From Roseovarius atlanticus (GTDB lineage: Bacteria > Pseudomonadota > Alphaproteobacteria > Rhodobacterales > Rhodobacteraceae): 64,000 nt of DNA. The position numbers and the translations under genes are program-made. The notes below the pieces were generated by a model, which was not told where the DNA came from, searched no databases, and saw nothing but the letters and a program-made list of their open reading frames with translations. The stretch is from contig NZ_LAXJ01000010.1 in the NCBI RefSeq assembly GCF_001441615.1, positions 1 through 64,000 of the forward strand, given 5' to 3'. This document shows, piece after piece, positions 28,214 through 38,589 of the stretch. Position 1 is the first letter of the stretch, and each line of letters begins with the position of its first letter.

Positions 28214-28887
28214 TGGCACAGCAGCTCAGCTTCGACCTGCCCGCCAAACCGGCACACGGGCGGGAGGATTTCTTCGTATCCTCCGCCAACGCGCAAGCCG
28301 TGGCCCTGATCGACACGTGGGAAAGCTGGCCCGCCCGCAAGCTGGTCCTCTATGGCCCGCCCGGCGCGGGCAAGACACACCTCGCCCATGTCTGGTCGGC
28401 CCAAAGCGGTGCCACCATCATCCCCGCCGGCGACCTGGTCCAGGCCGACATCCCCGCCCTCGCCCGCGGCCACGTCGCGGTCGAGGATTGCGAAACCATC
28501 GCCGGACAGACCCCCGCCGAGACCGCGCTTTTCCACCTGCACAACCTCACTTTGGCCGAGGGCCATTCCCTGCTGCTGACGGCCCATGCCGCCCCCAATC
28601 ACTGGACCCTCGCGCTGCCCGACCTTGCCAGCCGGATGCAGGGCACGCCCGCCGTGGAACTCGACCTGCCCGACGACATGCTTCTGACCGCGATCCTCGC
28701 CAAGCTCTTCGACGATCGCCAATTGACGCCCGCACCGGACGTCATCCCCTATCTGGTGCGCCGCATCGACCGCTCGTTCGAGGCCGCCCGCCAGGTCGTC
28801 GCCCTGCTCGATACCGCCGCACTCTCGCGCAAGCGGGCCCTCACCCGCCCCTTCGCCCGCGACATGCTGGACAACGCAGGGCTGTAA
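28213..28887 (+). CDS. hdaA: DnaA-homologous regulator of replication initiation
   Basis: A 224-residue DnaA-like AAA+ protein. It opens [10 protein letters not shown], where QLSFDL (4-9) is the expected clamp-binding motif used by Hda to contact the DNA polymerase beta clamp. Walker A is GPPGAGKT (48-55), Walker B-like AVEDCE follows, and the small helical lid has YLVRRIDRSFEAARQVV. With the loaded clamp it promotes ATP hydrolysis by DnaA and so limits initiation. It is coupled to the upstream permease and followed by ppk1 after 48 bases. Confidence 0.88.
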   Translation: MAQQLSFDLPAKPAHGREDFFVSSANAQAVALIDTWESWPARKLVLYGPPGAGKTHLAHVWSAQSGATIIPAGDLVQADIPALARGHVAVEDCETIAGQTPAETALFHLHNLTLAEGHSLLLTAHAAPNHWTLALPDLASRMQGTPAVELDLPDDMLLTAILAKLFDDRQLTPAPDVIPYLVRRIDRSFEAARQVVALLDTAALSRKRALTRPFARDMLDNAGL

Positions 28888-28935
28888 CGGCACAGTCGTC
28901 ACCTTATCGTTACGTCGCAATCCCATAAGGGCGCC

Positions 28936-31110
28936 ATGACAAACCCTGATTTTCTCAAATCCCCCGCCCCGGCCCCGGTTGCACCCGACGATCTCGACAT
29001 CACCGGCCCCGGGCGTTTCTTCAACCGAGAGCTCAGCTGGCTGGGCTTCAACTGGCGTGTCCTGGAAGAGGCGCAGAACCCGCGCGTGCCCCTGCTTGAA
29101 CGCCTGCGCTTCCTGTCGATCTCGGCCAACAACCTTGATGAGTTCTACAATGTCCGCGTCGCTGGCCTGCGCGAGCTTGCCCATGCCGGCAACACCACGC
29201 CCGCCGCCGATGGCCTCACCCCCGCCGAACAGCTCGTTCTCATTGACGAGGACGCCCGCAAACTCCTGGCCCAGCAGCAGGCCACGCTCGAAGACCTCCG
29301 GCAAGAGATGGAGGCCCAGGGCATCACCATCCTCGACATCGACAGCCTGTCCAAGGACGACCGCGCCCATCTCAGCGAGATTTTCCTCGAACAGGTCTTC
29401 CCGGTCCTGTCGCCCCTGGCGGTCGACCCCGCGCACCCGTTCCCCTTCATCCCCAACCTCGGCTACTCGCTCGCCCTGCAAATGCAGCGCAAGTCCGACA
29501 AGCGCCCGCTTCAGGCGCTCTTGCCCATCCCCAACCAGATCGACCGCTTCGTCACCGTCCCGTCCGAGCCGGGCCAGTACCGCGCCCTGCCGCTAGAAGA
29601 CCTGCTGCTGCTGAACCTAGATCACCTCTTTCCGGGCTATTCCTACAAGGCCCACTGCAACTTCCGCGTCCTGCGCGACAGCGATCTTGAAGTCGAGGAA
29701 GAGGCCGAGGACCTCGTGCGCGAATTCGAAGTGGCCCTGAAACGCCGCCGCCGCGGCGAGGTGGTGCGCCTGAAAATCTCCTCCGGCGCGCCCGAGGAAC
29801 TGCGCAAGACCATCATGCAGAAACTCGAAGTCCGCCCCGAGGAGGTGGTCGAGGTCGACGGCATGATCGGGCTTGCCGACCTCAAGGAAATGGTGCTCGA
29901 CAGCCGCCCCGACCTGCTGTGGCCCAGCTTCACGCCCCGCGTGCCGGAACGCGTACAGGACCATGACGGCGACATGTTCGCCGCCATCCGGCAAAAGGAC
30001 ATGCTGCTGCACCACCCGTACGAGACGTTCGACATGGTCATCCGCTTCCTGACGCAGGCGGCGCGCGACCCCAACGTGGTGGCGATCAAGCAGACGCTCT
30101 ACCGCACGTCCAAGGACAGCCCCATCGTCGAGGCGCTCTGCGAGGCCGCCGAGGACGGCAAGTCCGTCACCGCTCTCGTGGAACTCAAGGCCCGCTTCGA
30201 CGAGGCCGCCAACATCCGCCAGTCCCGGCGGCTGGAACGCGCCGGCGCCCACGTCGTCTATGGCTTTCTCGACCTCAAGACCCACGCCAAGATCTCCACC
30301 GTGGTCCGGCGCGAGGGCGACAAGCTGGTGACCTACACCCATTACGGCACCGGCAACTATCACCCCATCACCGCCAAGATCTACACCGACCTCAGCCTCT
30401 TCACCTGCGATCCTGCTCTGGGCCGCGACGCCACCAAGGTGTTCAACTACCTCTCCGGCTACGCCCAGCCCGAAAAGCTGGAAAACCTCGCCATCTCGCC
30501 CACCACGCTGAAACCCCGCCTGCTGGAAATGATCGCCGCCGAAATCGAGCACGCCAAATCCGGCAAACCGGCCGAGATCTGGGCCAAGATGAACTCGATC
30601 ATCGAACCCGACGTGATCGACGCGCTTTATGCCGCCTCACAGGCCGGCGTGAAGATCTGCCTTGTGGTGCGCGGCATCTGCGGCATCCGCCCGGGGATAA
30701 AGGGCCTGTCCGAAAACATCCGGGTGAAATCCATCGTCGGGCGGTTCCTGGAACATTCCCGCATCGTCTGCTTCGGCAACGGCGCCGGCCTGCCCTCGAA
30801 AAAGGCCCGCGTCTACATGTCCTCCGCCGACTGGATGGGCCGCAACCTCAACCGCCGGGTGGAAACGCTGGTCGAAATCACCAACCCCACCGTCAAGGCC
30901 CAGATCGTGGGCCAGGTCATGGCCGCCAACCTGGCCGACGTCGCACAGACCTGGGTGATGGCCCCCGACGGCAGCTTCACCCGCGACCCGGTCGAGGAAG
31001 GCACCTTCGCCTTCAACTGCCACCGCTTCTTCATGGAAAATCCCTCGCTGTCGGGCCGCGGCTCCGCCGGGGCAGCGGACGTGCCCAAACTCACCCATAC
31101 CGACGATTGA
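28936..31110 (+). CDS. ppk1: polyphosphate kinase 1
   Basis: PPK1, 724 residues, reversibly builds polyphosphate from ATP. The N-terminal domain starts [19 protein letters not shown] and includes [20 protein letters not shown]. The catalytic half shows [16 protein letters not shown] with the phosphorylated-type His, [24 protein letters not shown], and [21 protein letters not shown]. An AAGGG precedes the ATG. It forms a unit with ppx (52 bases downstream), giving synthesis and breakdown side by side. Confidence 0.96.
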   Translation: MTNPDFLKSPAPAPVAPDDLDITGPGRFFNRELSWLGFNWRVLEEAQNPRVPLLERLRFLSISANNLDEFYNVRVAGLRELAHAGNTTPAADGLTPAEQLVLIDEDARKLLAQQQATLEDLRQEMEAQGITILDIDSLSKDDRAHLSEIFLEQVFPVLSPLAVDPAHPFPFIPNLGYSLALQMQRKSDKRPLQALLPIPNQIDRFVTVPSEPGQYRALPLEDLLLLNLDHLFPGYSYKAHCNFRVLRDSDLEVEEEAEDLVREFEVALKRRRRGEVVRLKISSGAPEELRKTIMQKLEVRPEEVVEVDGMIGLADLKEMVLDSRPDLLWPSFTPRVPERVQDHDGDMFAAIRQKDMLLHHPYETFDMVIRFLTQAARDPNVVAIKQTLYRTSKDSPIVEALCEAAEDGKSVTALVELKARFDEAANIRQSRRLERAGAHVVYGFLDLKTHAKISTVVRREGDKLVTYTHYGTGNYHPITAKIYTDLSLFTCDPALGRDATKVFNYLSGYAQPEKLENLAISPTTLKPRLLEMIAAEIEHAKSGKPAEIWAKMNSIIEPDVIDALYAASQAGVKICLVVRGICGIRPGIKGLSENIRVKSIVGRFLEHSRIVCFGNGAGLPSKKARVYMSSADWMGRNLNRRVETLVEITNPTVKAQIVGQVMAANLADVAQTWVMAPDGSFTRDPVEEGTFAFNCHRFFMENPSLSGRGSAGAADVPKLTHTDD

Positions 31111-31162
31111 CCCTTCCGGCCCCCTGTCGCATATAGGGGGCCGAGACCAAGCCGGGGATGTC

Positions 31163-32725
31163 ATGGACGGCACGACCGATCCCGAACACAGCGAATGGGG
31201 CCCTTTCGGGCGCCCGCTTTTCGACAAGGACGCGGCCAAGGCGCTCAGCCGCGTGGGCGTGGTCGACGTCGGCTCGAACTCCGTCCGCATGGTGGTGTTC
31301 GACGGCGCCGCCCGCAGCCCGGCCTATTTCTACAACGAGAAAATCATGTGCGGGCTGGGTCAGGGCCTGTCGGAAACCGGGCGTTTGAACCCCGAGGGGC
31401 GCGAACGCGCGCTCGCGGCCATGAAACGCTTTGCCCGTCTGGCCGAGAACATGGGCACCGGCCCGCTCACCGCCGTCGCCACCGCCGCCGTGCGCGAGGC
31501 CACCGACGGCGACGCCTTCCGCGAAGAGATCGAGCGCGAGACCGGCATCCACCTCTGGGTCGTCGACGGCCCCGAAGAGGCGCGCCTGTCGGCCCAGGGC
31601 GTGCTTCTGGGCTGGCCCGGTTCCTATGGCCTTGTTTGCGACATCGGCGGCTCGTCGATGGAACTTGCCGAGATCAACGGCGGCCAGGTCGGCAAGCGCC
31701 TGACCTCCCGCCTCGGCCCGTTCAGCCTGCAAGAGGTCAAGGGCGGCAAGAAGGCCCGCAAGGCCTATATCAAGGACACGCTCGAGCGGATGCACGACGA
31801 GTTGGGCGAACAGAAGAACCGCCTGTTTCTCGTGGGCGGCTCATGGCGCGCCATCGCCAAGATCGACATGGAACGCCGCGGCTATCCCCTGCATGTCCTG
31901 CACGAATACCGCATGACCCCCAAGGACGTGCGCAAGACCGCCGACTACATCGCCAAGTCCGACCCCGAGGATCTGCGCAACCGCGCTGGCGTCTCGTCGC
32001 AGCGCATGGCGCTGGTGCCCGACGCCGCCGAGGTGCTGCGCCGCCTGGTCAAGACCTTCGGCCCCCGCGACATCGCCGTCTCCAGCTATGGCATCCGCGA
32101 GGGGCTCTTGTACGAACAGATGCCCCAGCAGTTGCGCGACCGCGATCCCCTGATCGAGGCGTGCCGCTTTGCCGAGGCCAAGGATGCCCGCCTGCCCGGC
32201 TACGGCCGCGCCATCTATCACTTCATCGAACCGCTCTTCCGCAGTGCCCGGCCCGACAAGCTGCGCATCATCCGCGCCGCCTGCCTCTTGCACGATGTCA
32301 GCTGGCGCTCGCATCCCGACTACCGCGCCGAGGATTGCTTCGACAACGCCACCCGCGCCAACTTGGGCGGGCTCAAGCATTCCGAACGGGTGTTCCTGGG
32401 TCTCGCCCTCCTGCACCGCTATTCCAACAAGCGCGAAGGCAGCCGGTTCGAGGATCTCGCCGACCTCTTGGACGAGCGTGGCCAGCACCAGGCCGAGGTT
32501 CTGGGCAAGGCCATGCGCTTTGCCGCGATGTTCTGGCTGCGCAAGGACACCAAACTGGGCGAACTGACCTGGCACCCCAAGAAGAAACAGCTTGTCCTGC
32601 GCCTGACGGAAGAAGCCGTGCCGCTTTTCGGCGAAGTCGCGCAGACGCGGCTTGCCTCTCTGGCCGACACGCTTCAGGCCGAGTTCGAGGTCAAGCTGCT
32701 GCGCCCGCGCCGGGCGCGCAACTAA
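31163..32725 (+). CDS. ppx: exopolyphosphatase (Ppx/GppA family)
   Basis: A 520-residue Ppx/GppA phosphatase. Two actin-like phosphate loops are visible: VGVVDVGSNSVRMVVFDG and LVCDIGGSSMELAEI. A C-terminal HD-like helical domain contains CLLHDVSWRSHPDYRAEDCFDN. It removes terminal phosphate from polyphosphate; pppGpp hydrolysis is also possible in the family. The N-terminal 30 residues (TDPEHSEWGPFGRPLFD) are an extension common in this bacterial group. Its 3' end overlaps the convergent gene by 4 bases. Confidence 0.93.
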   Translation: MDGTTDPEHSEWGPFGRPLFDKDAAKALSRVGVVDVGSNSVRMVVFDGAARSPAYFYNEKIMCGLGQGLSETGRLNPEGRERALAAMKRFARLAENMGTGPLTAVATAAVREATDGDAFREEIERETGIHLWVVDGPEEARLSAQGVLLGWPGSYGLVCDIGGSSMELAEINGGQVGKRLTSRLGPFSLQEVKGGKKARKAYIKDTLERMHDELGEQKNRLFLVGGSWRAIAKIDMERRGYPLHVLHEYRMTPKDVRKTADYIAKSDPEDLRNRAGVSSQRMALVPDAAEVLRRLVKTFGPRDIAVSSYGIREGLLYEQMPQQLRDRDPLIEACRFAEAKDARLPGYGRAIYHFIEPLFRSARPDKLRIIRAACLLHDVSWRSHPDYRAEDCFDNATRANLGGLKHSERVFLGLALLHRYSNKREGSRFEDLADLLDERGQHQAEVLGKAMRFAAMFWLRKDTKLGELTWHPKKKQLVLRLTEEAVPLFGEVAQTRLASLADTLQAEFEVKLLRPRRARN

Positions 32726-33090
32726 ATCTCGATCTCGCCGTCTCCGTCGGGATCGACCTCATCTTCCAACGGCGTCTTGCGGCGAATGATGATATCGCCG
32801 TTTTCCAGGATCTCGGGCGCGTGATAGTTGCTCAGATCGTCGATCTGCCCCATCAGGTCGGCAAAGGCCGGGCCCATCTCCTGCACGAAATTGCGCACGG
32901 CGGGCTCCATCTCCTGCGCCAGCCCTTCAAGGTCGCGCATCGCCGGCTCCATCTCGCGCATGATGCCCTCCATGAACATCTGCGCCCCGCGCTCCATCAG
33001 GGAAAAGCCTTCGTCCTCTTCCTCCTGCGCCAGGGCGGGCGCGGCGGCAAGGGTCAGCGACAGGGCGGCGATGGAGGCAATCTGTTTCAT
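32722..33090 (-). CDS. secreted Met/Glu-rich protein of unknown function
   Basis: A 122-residue exported protein with signal peptide MKQIASIAALSLTLAAAPALA. The mature region has a weak repeat of about 14 residues, REMEPAMRDLEGLAQ then EMEPAVRNFVQEMGPAF, consistent with an amphipathic helix bundle. The tail is acidic (DEVDPDGDGEIEI). I do not recognise a functional family. It is convergent with ppx and their ends overlap by 4 bases. Confidence 0.7.
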   Translation of the reverse strand: MKQIASIAALSLTLAAAPALAQEEEDEGFSLMERGAQMFMEGIMREMEPAMRDLEGLAQEMEPAVRNFVQEMGPAFADLMGQIDDLSNYHAPEILENGDIIIRRKTPLEDEVDPDGDGEIEI

Positions 33091-33121
33091 ACCCCCAATA
33101 TAGCGCGTTCCGGTGACAATT

Positions 33122-34159
33122 TTAAGATGTCAGGTCGATATCCAGCGTGACGGGAAAGTGATCCGACGCCGCCAACAGCGCATCTCGCAGCTCCGGCACC
33201 TTCCAGCATCCCGGGTCCTCGAACGGATGCCAGATCCGCCATTTCGGCGTCTTCGCCCGCAACCCCTTGGAAATCATGATGTAATCCAAAAGAGCTTGAA
33301 GGTACCGCCCCTCGTCCTTCAGGTAGAACCGCGCCGAGCTGTGCTGCGCGCCAATCCGCTGGTTCAGCGCCCGCCGCGCGTGCGGATCGTAAAGCCGCAT
33401 CTCGCCCGCCTCGGCCCCGCCCATGATCACCTCGATCGACGAACGCCCAAAAAGGTTCTCGTACTCGTCCAGCCCCGGCCCATCGTTCAGATCCCCCAGC
33501 AGCATCAGATGCTCGCCCGCCTCCAGATGCGCGCGGATGCGCTTGCGCAGCCACACCGCCTGCGCCTGCTGCTTGCGCCGGTTGGCGATCGACAGCCGCA
33601 TCACCTCGTCCCGCGTGGTCGCCCCGTGCGGCGCCTTCGATTTCAGATGCGCGCCGATCATGCGAAACCCGAACCCGCCCGCGACCTCCACCGCCACTTC
33701 CAGCGGCGGCTTGGAAAACACTACCAGATCCTCGGCCGCGTCGATATCCAGGTCGATCCGGAACACGCCATCGAACCGCGGCGCCTCGCTCGATCCCTTC
33801 TTGCCGGTTTCCTCGCCCTTGGGATCATGCCGGCAGGTCATCACGTCCGGGTCGTACAGCAGCGCAATTTCCTGCTGGGTGTCGTTCACGAACCCCATCA
33901 GCGCCTTGCGCGCCCGCAGATCCATCATCGCCGCGAACCCTTCCAGCGCCTTGACGGTATCACGCTTGGTCCCGCTGTCCGGCGCCTCGATCACCATAAC
34001 CGCGTCGGCATCCATCGCCGAGAACACCATGCCCAAGGCGGCCAGCTGATCGCCCCGCGTCACGCCGTACCGCGCCGACGGCCCGTCGTCGTCCAGCACC
34101 CGGTCCTGCGCGTCGAACAGCGCATTGAACCATTCGACGTTATAGGTGGCAAAGCGCAT
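33122..34159 (-). CDS. endonuclease/exonuclease/phosphatase family protein
   Basis: A 345-residue protein with the EEP (DNase I-like) fold: MRFATYNVEWFNALFD at the N-terminus (metal-binding Asn), VMVIEAPDSG with the catalytic-type Glu, GAHLKSKAPHG, LMLLGDLNDGPG, and the terminal SDHFPVTLDI with the catalytic His. It could act on nucleic acids or on phosphoesters; there is no signal peptide. It ends the minus-strand run from scpA, only 3 bases after the DnaJ-domain gene. Confidence 0.85.
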   Translation of the reverse strand: MRFATYNVEWFNALFDAQDRVLDDDGPSARYGVTRGDQLAALGMVFSAMDADAVMVIEAPDSGTKRDTVKALEGFAAMMDLRARKALMGFVNDTQQEIALLYDPDVMTCRHDPKGEETGKKGSSEAPRFDGVFRIDLDIDAAEDLVVFSKPPLEVAVEVAGGFGFRMIGAHLKSKAPHGATTRDEVMRLSIANRRKQQAQAVWLRKRIRAHLEAGEHLMLLGDLNDGPGLDEYENLFGRSSIEVIMGGAEAGEMRLYDPHARRALNQRIGAQHSSARFYLKDEGRYLQALLDYIMISKGLRAKTPKWRIWHPFEDPGCWKVPELRDALLAASDHFPVTLDIDLTS

Positions 34160-34162
34160 CGT

Positions 34163-34843
34163 TCAGGCCGCCTCGCGCTGGATCTGCTCCCACGCGTCGT
34201 TGACGTCGGTCAGCCGCTTCTCGGCCAGCTTGATCGCCTCCTGCGGCACCCCCCGCGCCACCATCCGGTCGGGATGCATCTCGCGCACCTTGGCGCGCCA
34301 GACCTTGCGGATCTCGGGCAAGGGCGTCTCGGGCGTCACCCCCAGCACGGCATAAGGGTCTGGCTTGGCATCCGGCACGAAGCGGCTGCGCAACGTGTTG
34401 AACTCCCGCTCCGGCAGGCCGAAAATCGTGGCCACCTCCGACAGGAAGATATCCTCGTTCGGATGATACACTCCGTCGGCCACCGCGATGTGGAAAAGCC
34501 CTTCCAGCAGATCGTTCAGCGTTGCTTCATCTTCACCGAACATCACCTTGATTCGCTTGGCATATTCCTCGAACCCCGCCACGTCCTGCCGCGCGAGGTT
34601 AAAGACCTTCGCCGCGCCCGCCTCGTCGTCGCGGGCGATCTGGAACACCTCGCGGAACGCCGTCACCTCGTCGCGCGTCACCTGCCCGTCCGCCTTGGCC
34701 ATCTTCGCCCCTAGCGCGATCACGGCGATGGCGAACGCCACCGTCCGCTCGGGCGGCGTGCGCAGCCGGTCGAACACGCTGGCCAGCGTCTCGCCACTGG
34801 CCAGCGCCGACAGCGCCTCGGATATGCGACTCCAGATCGACAT
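34163..34843 (-). CDS. TerB and DnaJ domain protein, DjlA-like
   Basis: A 226-residue protein combining a TerB-like helical domain (about residues 30-150, with AKADGQVTRDEVTAFREVF and GVYHPNEDIFLSEVATIFG) and a C-terminal J domain (PYAVLGVTPETPLPEIRKVWRAKVREMHPDRM) carrying the HPD tripeptide that stimulates DnaK. The order matches DjlA, but no clear N-terminal membrane helix is seen. Met4 (34843) is taken as start. It is packed between the GNAT and EEP genes. Confidence 0.86.
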   Translation of the reverse strand: MSIWSRISEALSALASGETLASVFDRLRTPPERTVAFAIAVIALGAKMAKADGQVTRDEVTAFREVFQIARDDEAGAAKVFNLARQDVAGFEEYAKRIKVMFGEDEATLNDLLEGLFHIAVADGVYHPNEDIFLSEVATIFGLPEREFNTLRSRFVPDAKPDPYAVLGVTPETPLPEIRKVWRAKVREMHPDRMVARGVPQEAIKLAEKRLTDVNDAWEQIQREAA

Positions 34844-34853
34844 GGCGGCCAAC

Positions 34854-35363
34854 CTAGAGTGAGCGGCCTCCGGGGGACAGGAGTTTCTGCATCAGAACCA
34901 GGTCGATCCGCCGCCCAAATTTCAGACCCGCTTGTGCCACCCGTCCCACCTCGGCAAACCCGATCCGGCGGTGAAACGCGATGCCGCCTTCGTTCTCGGC
35001 ACTGATCCCGCCGATCAGCGAATGCACGCCTCGTGCCCGCGCATGGTCCTCCAGCGCCGCCATCAGCGCCCGGCCCACCCCGTTGCCCTCGGCCCCGGGG
35101 CGCAGCAGCACCGTATGCTCCAACGTCTCGCGATAGCCCGATCCGTTGCGATACGGCCCGTAGGTGGCATAGCCCAGCAGGTCATCATCGCCCTCAGCCA
35201 CCAGAAACCCGTGCCCCGCCTCGTCCCGCGTCTTCACGGCCAACGCCATTTCCAGCACGGTCTTCTCGTCTTCGGTAAAGCTGACCGTCGTCTCACGAAT
35301 GTAGTGATTGACGATCCCAGCCAGCGCCTTGGCATCGCCCGCCTCCGCCGCCCGGATCCTCAT
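34854..35363 (-). CDS. GNAT family N-acetyltransferase
   Basis: A 169-residue acetyltransferase. IRAAEAGDAKALAGIVNHYIRETTVSFTEDEKT and LRPGAEGNGVGRALMAALEDHARARGVHSLIGGI place it near the phosphinothricin/methionine-sulfone acetyltransferase branch, with RxxGxG-type CoA binding. The physiological acceptor is unknown; resistance to phosphinothricin should not be assumed. The start at 35363 forms an ATGA overlap with the VOC-family gene, which decides against the longer Met-Arg-Ala-Gly start. Confidence 0.82.
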   Translation of the reverse strand: MRIRAAEAGDAKALAGIVNHYIRETTVSFTEDEKTVLEMALAVKTRDEAGHGFLVAEGDDDLLGYATYGPYRNGSGYRETLEHTVLLRPGAEGNGVGRALMAALEDHARARGVHSLIGGISAENEGGIAFHRRIGFAEVGRVAQAGLKFGRRIDLVLMQKLLSPGGRSL

Positions 35364-35971
35364 GCCAGCACGCACGCCCCGCGCGGCGTGGTCAACTCGG
35401 CCCGCAGCGCCGGTGCGCCCGTCTCATAGACGACCCGCGCGTCGCTCAGCACCGGCGCCAGCGCGCCCTTCAGCGCCTCGGCCTCCGGGTGCGTCACCAC
35501 CAGCCGGTCCAGTCGGCATCCCGACGCCGGCAACATCTGCGCCGGATGCTGCGCGCACTGCCACTCGATCACCGCCGGAAAGAGGTTGTCCCAAGGCAGC
35601 CGCCCATCCGCGGGCACCGCCATTTGCCAGCGCAGCTCGCCCCGCGCCAGCGGCACCGGCACACCCGCCTGTGGAAACCGCCCCACCACCGCGCCAAGAT
35701 CGGGCGTGTTGCAGATCCAGTTCGTCGGCCTCGGCCGCCCCTCGAACCGGTCCAGATCGAACCACCGCGCGTACCCCGGCTCGGGCGCCTCGGGATCAAT
35801 CGCGATGACCTCCAGGTACAGCCCCTCCTCCAGCCCCAACAACATGTTGTGCGTGCCGAAATGCGCGTGCTGCCCGCCGGGCCGCAGCGCCACGCCAAGC
35901 GCGTCCTCGGCATAGGCGCGGCCCGCGTTCAGCGTCTCGGCGGCCACCGCGAAATGATCCAGTTTCAGCAT
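35360..35971 (-). CDS. VOC/glyoxalase-like domain protein
   Basis: A 203-residue protein starting MLKLDHFAVAAETLNAGRAYAEDALGV, the first strand and helix of a vicinal-oxygen-chelate module, with a metal-type His in LDHFAV and another pair in GQHAHFGTHN. Members of this long VOC form are mostly uncharacterised. It is the middle of a closely packed series (MAPEG, VOC, GNAT, DnaJ, EEP) following scpA, with gaps or overlaps of only a few bases. Confidence 0.78.
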   Translation of the reverse strand: MLKLDHFAVAAETLNAGRAYAEDALGVALRPGGQHAHFGTHNMLLGLEEGLYLEVIAIDPEAPEPGYARWFDLDRFEGRPRPTNWICNTPDLGAVVGRFPQAGVPVPLARGELRWQMAVPADGRLPWDNLFPAVIEWQCAQHPAQMLPASGCRLDRLVVTHPEAEALKGALAPVLSDARVVYETGAPALRAELTTPRGACVLA

Positions 35972-35974
35972 GCC

Positions 35975-36457
35975 CTACCCCACCGTCAACCGCCACAGCA
36001 CCCAAAGCGCCGCCAGCACCGTGGGATAGAACGTTGCCGCGAACCCGAAGGCCCGCAAGGGCGGCGCCACGTGATACCCCACCCAGAACGCCACCCGCGC
36101 CACGGCAAAGCCGATCCCCAGCGCCAGCACCGTGCCCGCGCCCAGGAAAAACCCCACCAGCGGCCAGATGCACAAGGCAAGCACCACCTGCTCGACCGTG
36201 TTCTGCAACACCTTCGCGTCGATCGCAGCACCGCCAGTCAGCGGCTGCCCGTCGATCGTGTCATCGACGAAAAACCGCCGCTGCGCCAGCCGTCCGATCA
36301 TCAGCGCAAGCACCACGCCGGGGCCGAACGCCGCGCCCATCAGCGTCGGCTGCATCATCGCCATCGGCACCGGGATCTGGCGTCCGATCCACAGCACGGC
36401 CACGGCCCAGACAAGTCCCGCCGCCATACCAATCAGGATCCTGGGACGCTTCTGCAT
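35975..36457 (-). CDS. MAPEG family membrane protein
   Basis: A 160-residue protein with four predicted helices, matching the MAPEG family (membrane-associated proteins in eicosanoid and glutathione metabolism). The IDAKVLQNTVEQVVLALCIW segment is the characteristic second-helix region. Bacterial members are of unknown substrate, some binding glutathione. The ATG shares a base with the scpA stop (TGATG), so translation is likely coupled to the mutase gene. Confidence 0.83.
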   Translation of the reverse strand: MQKRPRILIGMAAGLVWAVAVLWIGRQIPVPMAMMQPTLMGAAFGPGVVLALMIGRLAQRRFFVDDTIDGQPLTGGAAIDAKVLQNTVEQVVLALCIWPLVGFFLGAGTVLALGIGFAVARVAFWVGYHVAPPLRAFGFAATFYPTVLAALWVLWRLTVG

Positions 36458-38589
36458 CAGGCTACCCGCGCCTCGCGAATGAGCCGCAGGATATCCTGCG
36501 CCGCCTCGGGGATGTTGGTGCCAGGCCCGAAGATGGCCTTCACGCCCACACCTTTCAGGAACTCGTAATCCTGCTGCGGAATGACCCCGCCGCAAATGAC
36601 GATGATATCGCCCGCATCCTTTTCCTTCAGCGCGTCGATCAGCTGCGGCGCCAGCGTCTTGTGCCCCGCCGCCTGGCTGGAAATGCCGATCACGTGCACG
36701 TCGTTGTCGATGGCGTCCTGCGCCGCCTCGTCCGGCGTCTGGAAAAGCGGGCCCACATCCACGTCGAACCCGATATCGGCGAATGCCGTGGCGATCACCT
36801 TGGCGCCCCGGTCATGCCCGTCCTGCCCCATCTTGACGACCAGCATCCGGGGCCGCCGCCCCTCATCCTCGGCAAAGGCCTCGACCGATTTCTGGATCGC
36901 GGCAAAGCCCTCGTCGCCCTCGTAGGCCTTGCCGTAAACGCCCGCCAGCGTTTTCACCTCGGCGCGGTGCCGTCCGAATTCCTTTTCCATGGCCATGCTG
37001 ATTTCCCCCACAGTCGCCCGTGCACGCGCCGCTTCCACCGCGGCCTCCAACAGGTTGCCGCCGTCCTTCGCGCGGCGCGTCAGTTCATCCAGTGCCTTGG
37101 TGCAGGCATCCTCGTCGCGTTCCGCGCGGATGCGCTCCAGCGCCTCGACCTGCCCCTTGCGCACCTTGACGTTGTCCACGTCCAGGATGTCGATCGGGTC
37201 TTCCTTGTCCTTGCGGTACTTGTTGACGCCGACGATCACCTCATCGCCCCGGTCGATCATCGCCTGACGGGTCGCGGCGCTTTCCTCGATCCGCAGCTTG
37301 GGCATCCCGCTGGCCACGGCCTTGGTCATGCCGCCCATTTCCTCGACCTCTTCCATCAGCTCCCACGCCTTTTCGGCCAGTTCTGCGGTCAGGCTTTCCA
37401 CGTAGTAGGACCCCGCCAGCGGATCGACCACCGCCGTCACGCCGGTCTCTTCCTGCAGGATCAGCTGCGTGTTCCGCGCGATCCGCGCGCTGAAATCCGT
37501 GGGCAGCGCGATGGCCTCGTCCAGCGCGTTGGTGTGCAGGCTCTGCGTGCCGCCCAGCACCGCGCTCATCGCCTCATAGGCGGTGCGCACCACGTTGTTG
37601 TAAGGGTCCTGCTCCTGCAAGCTTACACCGCTGGTCTGGCAATGCGTCCGCAGCATTTTGGAGCGGTCGTTCTTCGCCCCGAACTCGGTCATGATCCGGT
37701 GCCACAACAGGCGCGCCGCCCGCAGCTTCGCCGCCTCCATGAAGAAATTCATGCCGATGGCAAAGAAGAACGACAGCCGCCCGGCAAAGCGGTCCACGTC
37801 CATCCCCGCCTCGATCGCGGCCTTCACGTATTCGCGCCCATCCGCCAGCGTATAGGCCAGCTCCTGCACCAGGTTCGCGCCCGCTTCCTGCATGTGATAG
37901 CCCGAGATGCTGATCGAGTTGAAGCGCGGCATCTCGTTGGCGGTGAACTCGATGATGTCGCTCACGATCCTCATGCTGGGCTCGGGCGGATAGATATAGG
38001 TGTTGCGCACCATGAACTCTTTCAGGATGTCGTTCTGGATGGTGCCCGACAGGGCGCTGCGGTCATGCCCCTGCTCCTCGCCCGCGACGATGAAACTGGC
38101 CAGAACCGGGATCACCGCGCCGTTCATGGTCATCGAAACGCTCACCTGGTCCAACGGGATACCGTCGAACAGGATCTTCATGTCCTCGACACTATCGATG
38201 GCGACACCGGCCTTGCCCACGTCGCCCACCACGCGCGGGTGGTCGCTGTCATAGCCGCGGTGCGTCGCCAGGTCGAACGCCACTGACACCCCCTGCTGTC
38301 CGGCCGCCAGGTTGCGGCGGTAAAAGGCGTTCGATTCCTCGGCCGTGGAAAAGCCAGCGTACTGCCGGATCGTCCAGGGACGCCCGGCATACATCGTGGC
38401 CTTCACACCCCGCGTGAAAGGCGCCTGCCCGGGGATGGTGCCAAGGTGGTCCATCCCCTCGACATCTTCCTCGGTATAAAGCGGTTTGACGTCGATCCCT
38501 TCAAGGGTCTTCCACGTCAGGTCCTCCAGCGGACGGCCCTTCAGCTCGCCTTCCGCGATCTTACGCCAATCGTCGGTCTTCGATCCCAT
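36457..38589 (-). CDS. scpA: methylmalonyl-CoA mutase
   Basis: A 710-residue adenosylcobalamin-dependent mutase that isomerises (R)-methylmalonyl-CoA to succinyl-CoA. The active-site region [22 protein letters not shown] and [12 protein letters not shown] match the methylmalonyl rather than the ethylmalonyl mutase type. The C-terminal B12 domain has [13 protein letters not shown], the DxHxxG motif whose His coordinates cobalt. It completes the propionate route begun by PccA/PccB encoded a few kilobases upstream. The gene overlaps the preceding one by 29 bases. Confidence 0.95.
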   Translation of the reverse strand: MGSKTDDWRKIAEGELKGRPLEDLTWKTLEGIDVKPLYTEEDVEGMDHLGTIPGQAPFTRGVKATMYAGRPWTIRQYAGFSTAEESNAFYRRNLAAGQQGVSVAFDLATHRGYDSDHPRVVGDVGKAGVAIDSVEDMKILFDGIPLDQVSVSMTMNGAVIPVLASFIVAGEEQGHDRSALSGTIQNDILKEFMVRNTYIYPPEPSMRIVSDIIEFTANEMPRFNSISISGYHMQEAGANLVQELAYTLADGREYVKAAIEAGMDVDRFAGRLSFFFAIGMNFFMEAAKLRAARLLWHRIMTEFGAKNDRSKMLRTHCQTSGVSLQEQDPYNNVVRTAYEAMSAVLGGTQSLHTNALDEAIALPTDFSARIARNTQLILQEETGVTAVVDPLAGSYYVESLTAELAEKAWELMEEVEEMGGMTKAVASGMPKLRIEESAATRQAMIDRGDEVIVGVNKYRKDKEDPIDILDVDNVKVRKGQVEALERIRAERDEDACTKALDELTRRAKDGGNLLEAAVEAARARATVGEISMAMEKEFGRHRAEVKTLAGVYGKAYEGDEGFAAIQKSVEAFAEDEGRRPRMLVVKMGQDGHDRGAKVIATAFADIGFDVDVGPLFQTPDEAAQDAIDNDVHVIGISSQAAGHKTLAPQLIDALKEKDAGDIIVICGGVIPQQDYEFLKGVGVKAIFGPGTNIPEAAQDILRLIREARVA

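Noticed and set aside
28896..28913. Pho-box-like TCGTCAC-N4-TCGTTAC upstream of ppk1
   Set aside because: The 7-4-7 spacing fits, but it is only 23 bases before the ATG, leaving no room for a -10 and a leader with the ribosome site, and the match to CTGTCAT is weak.
31195..33150. Long frame over ppx in another phase
   Set aside because: Arg/Pro/Gly-rich translation with no domain, overlapping the well-supported ppx frame.
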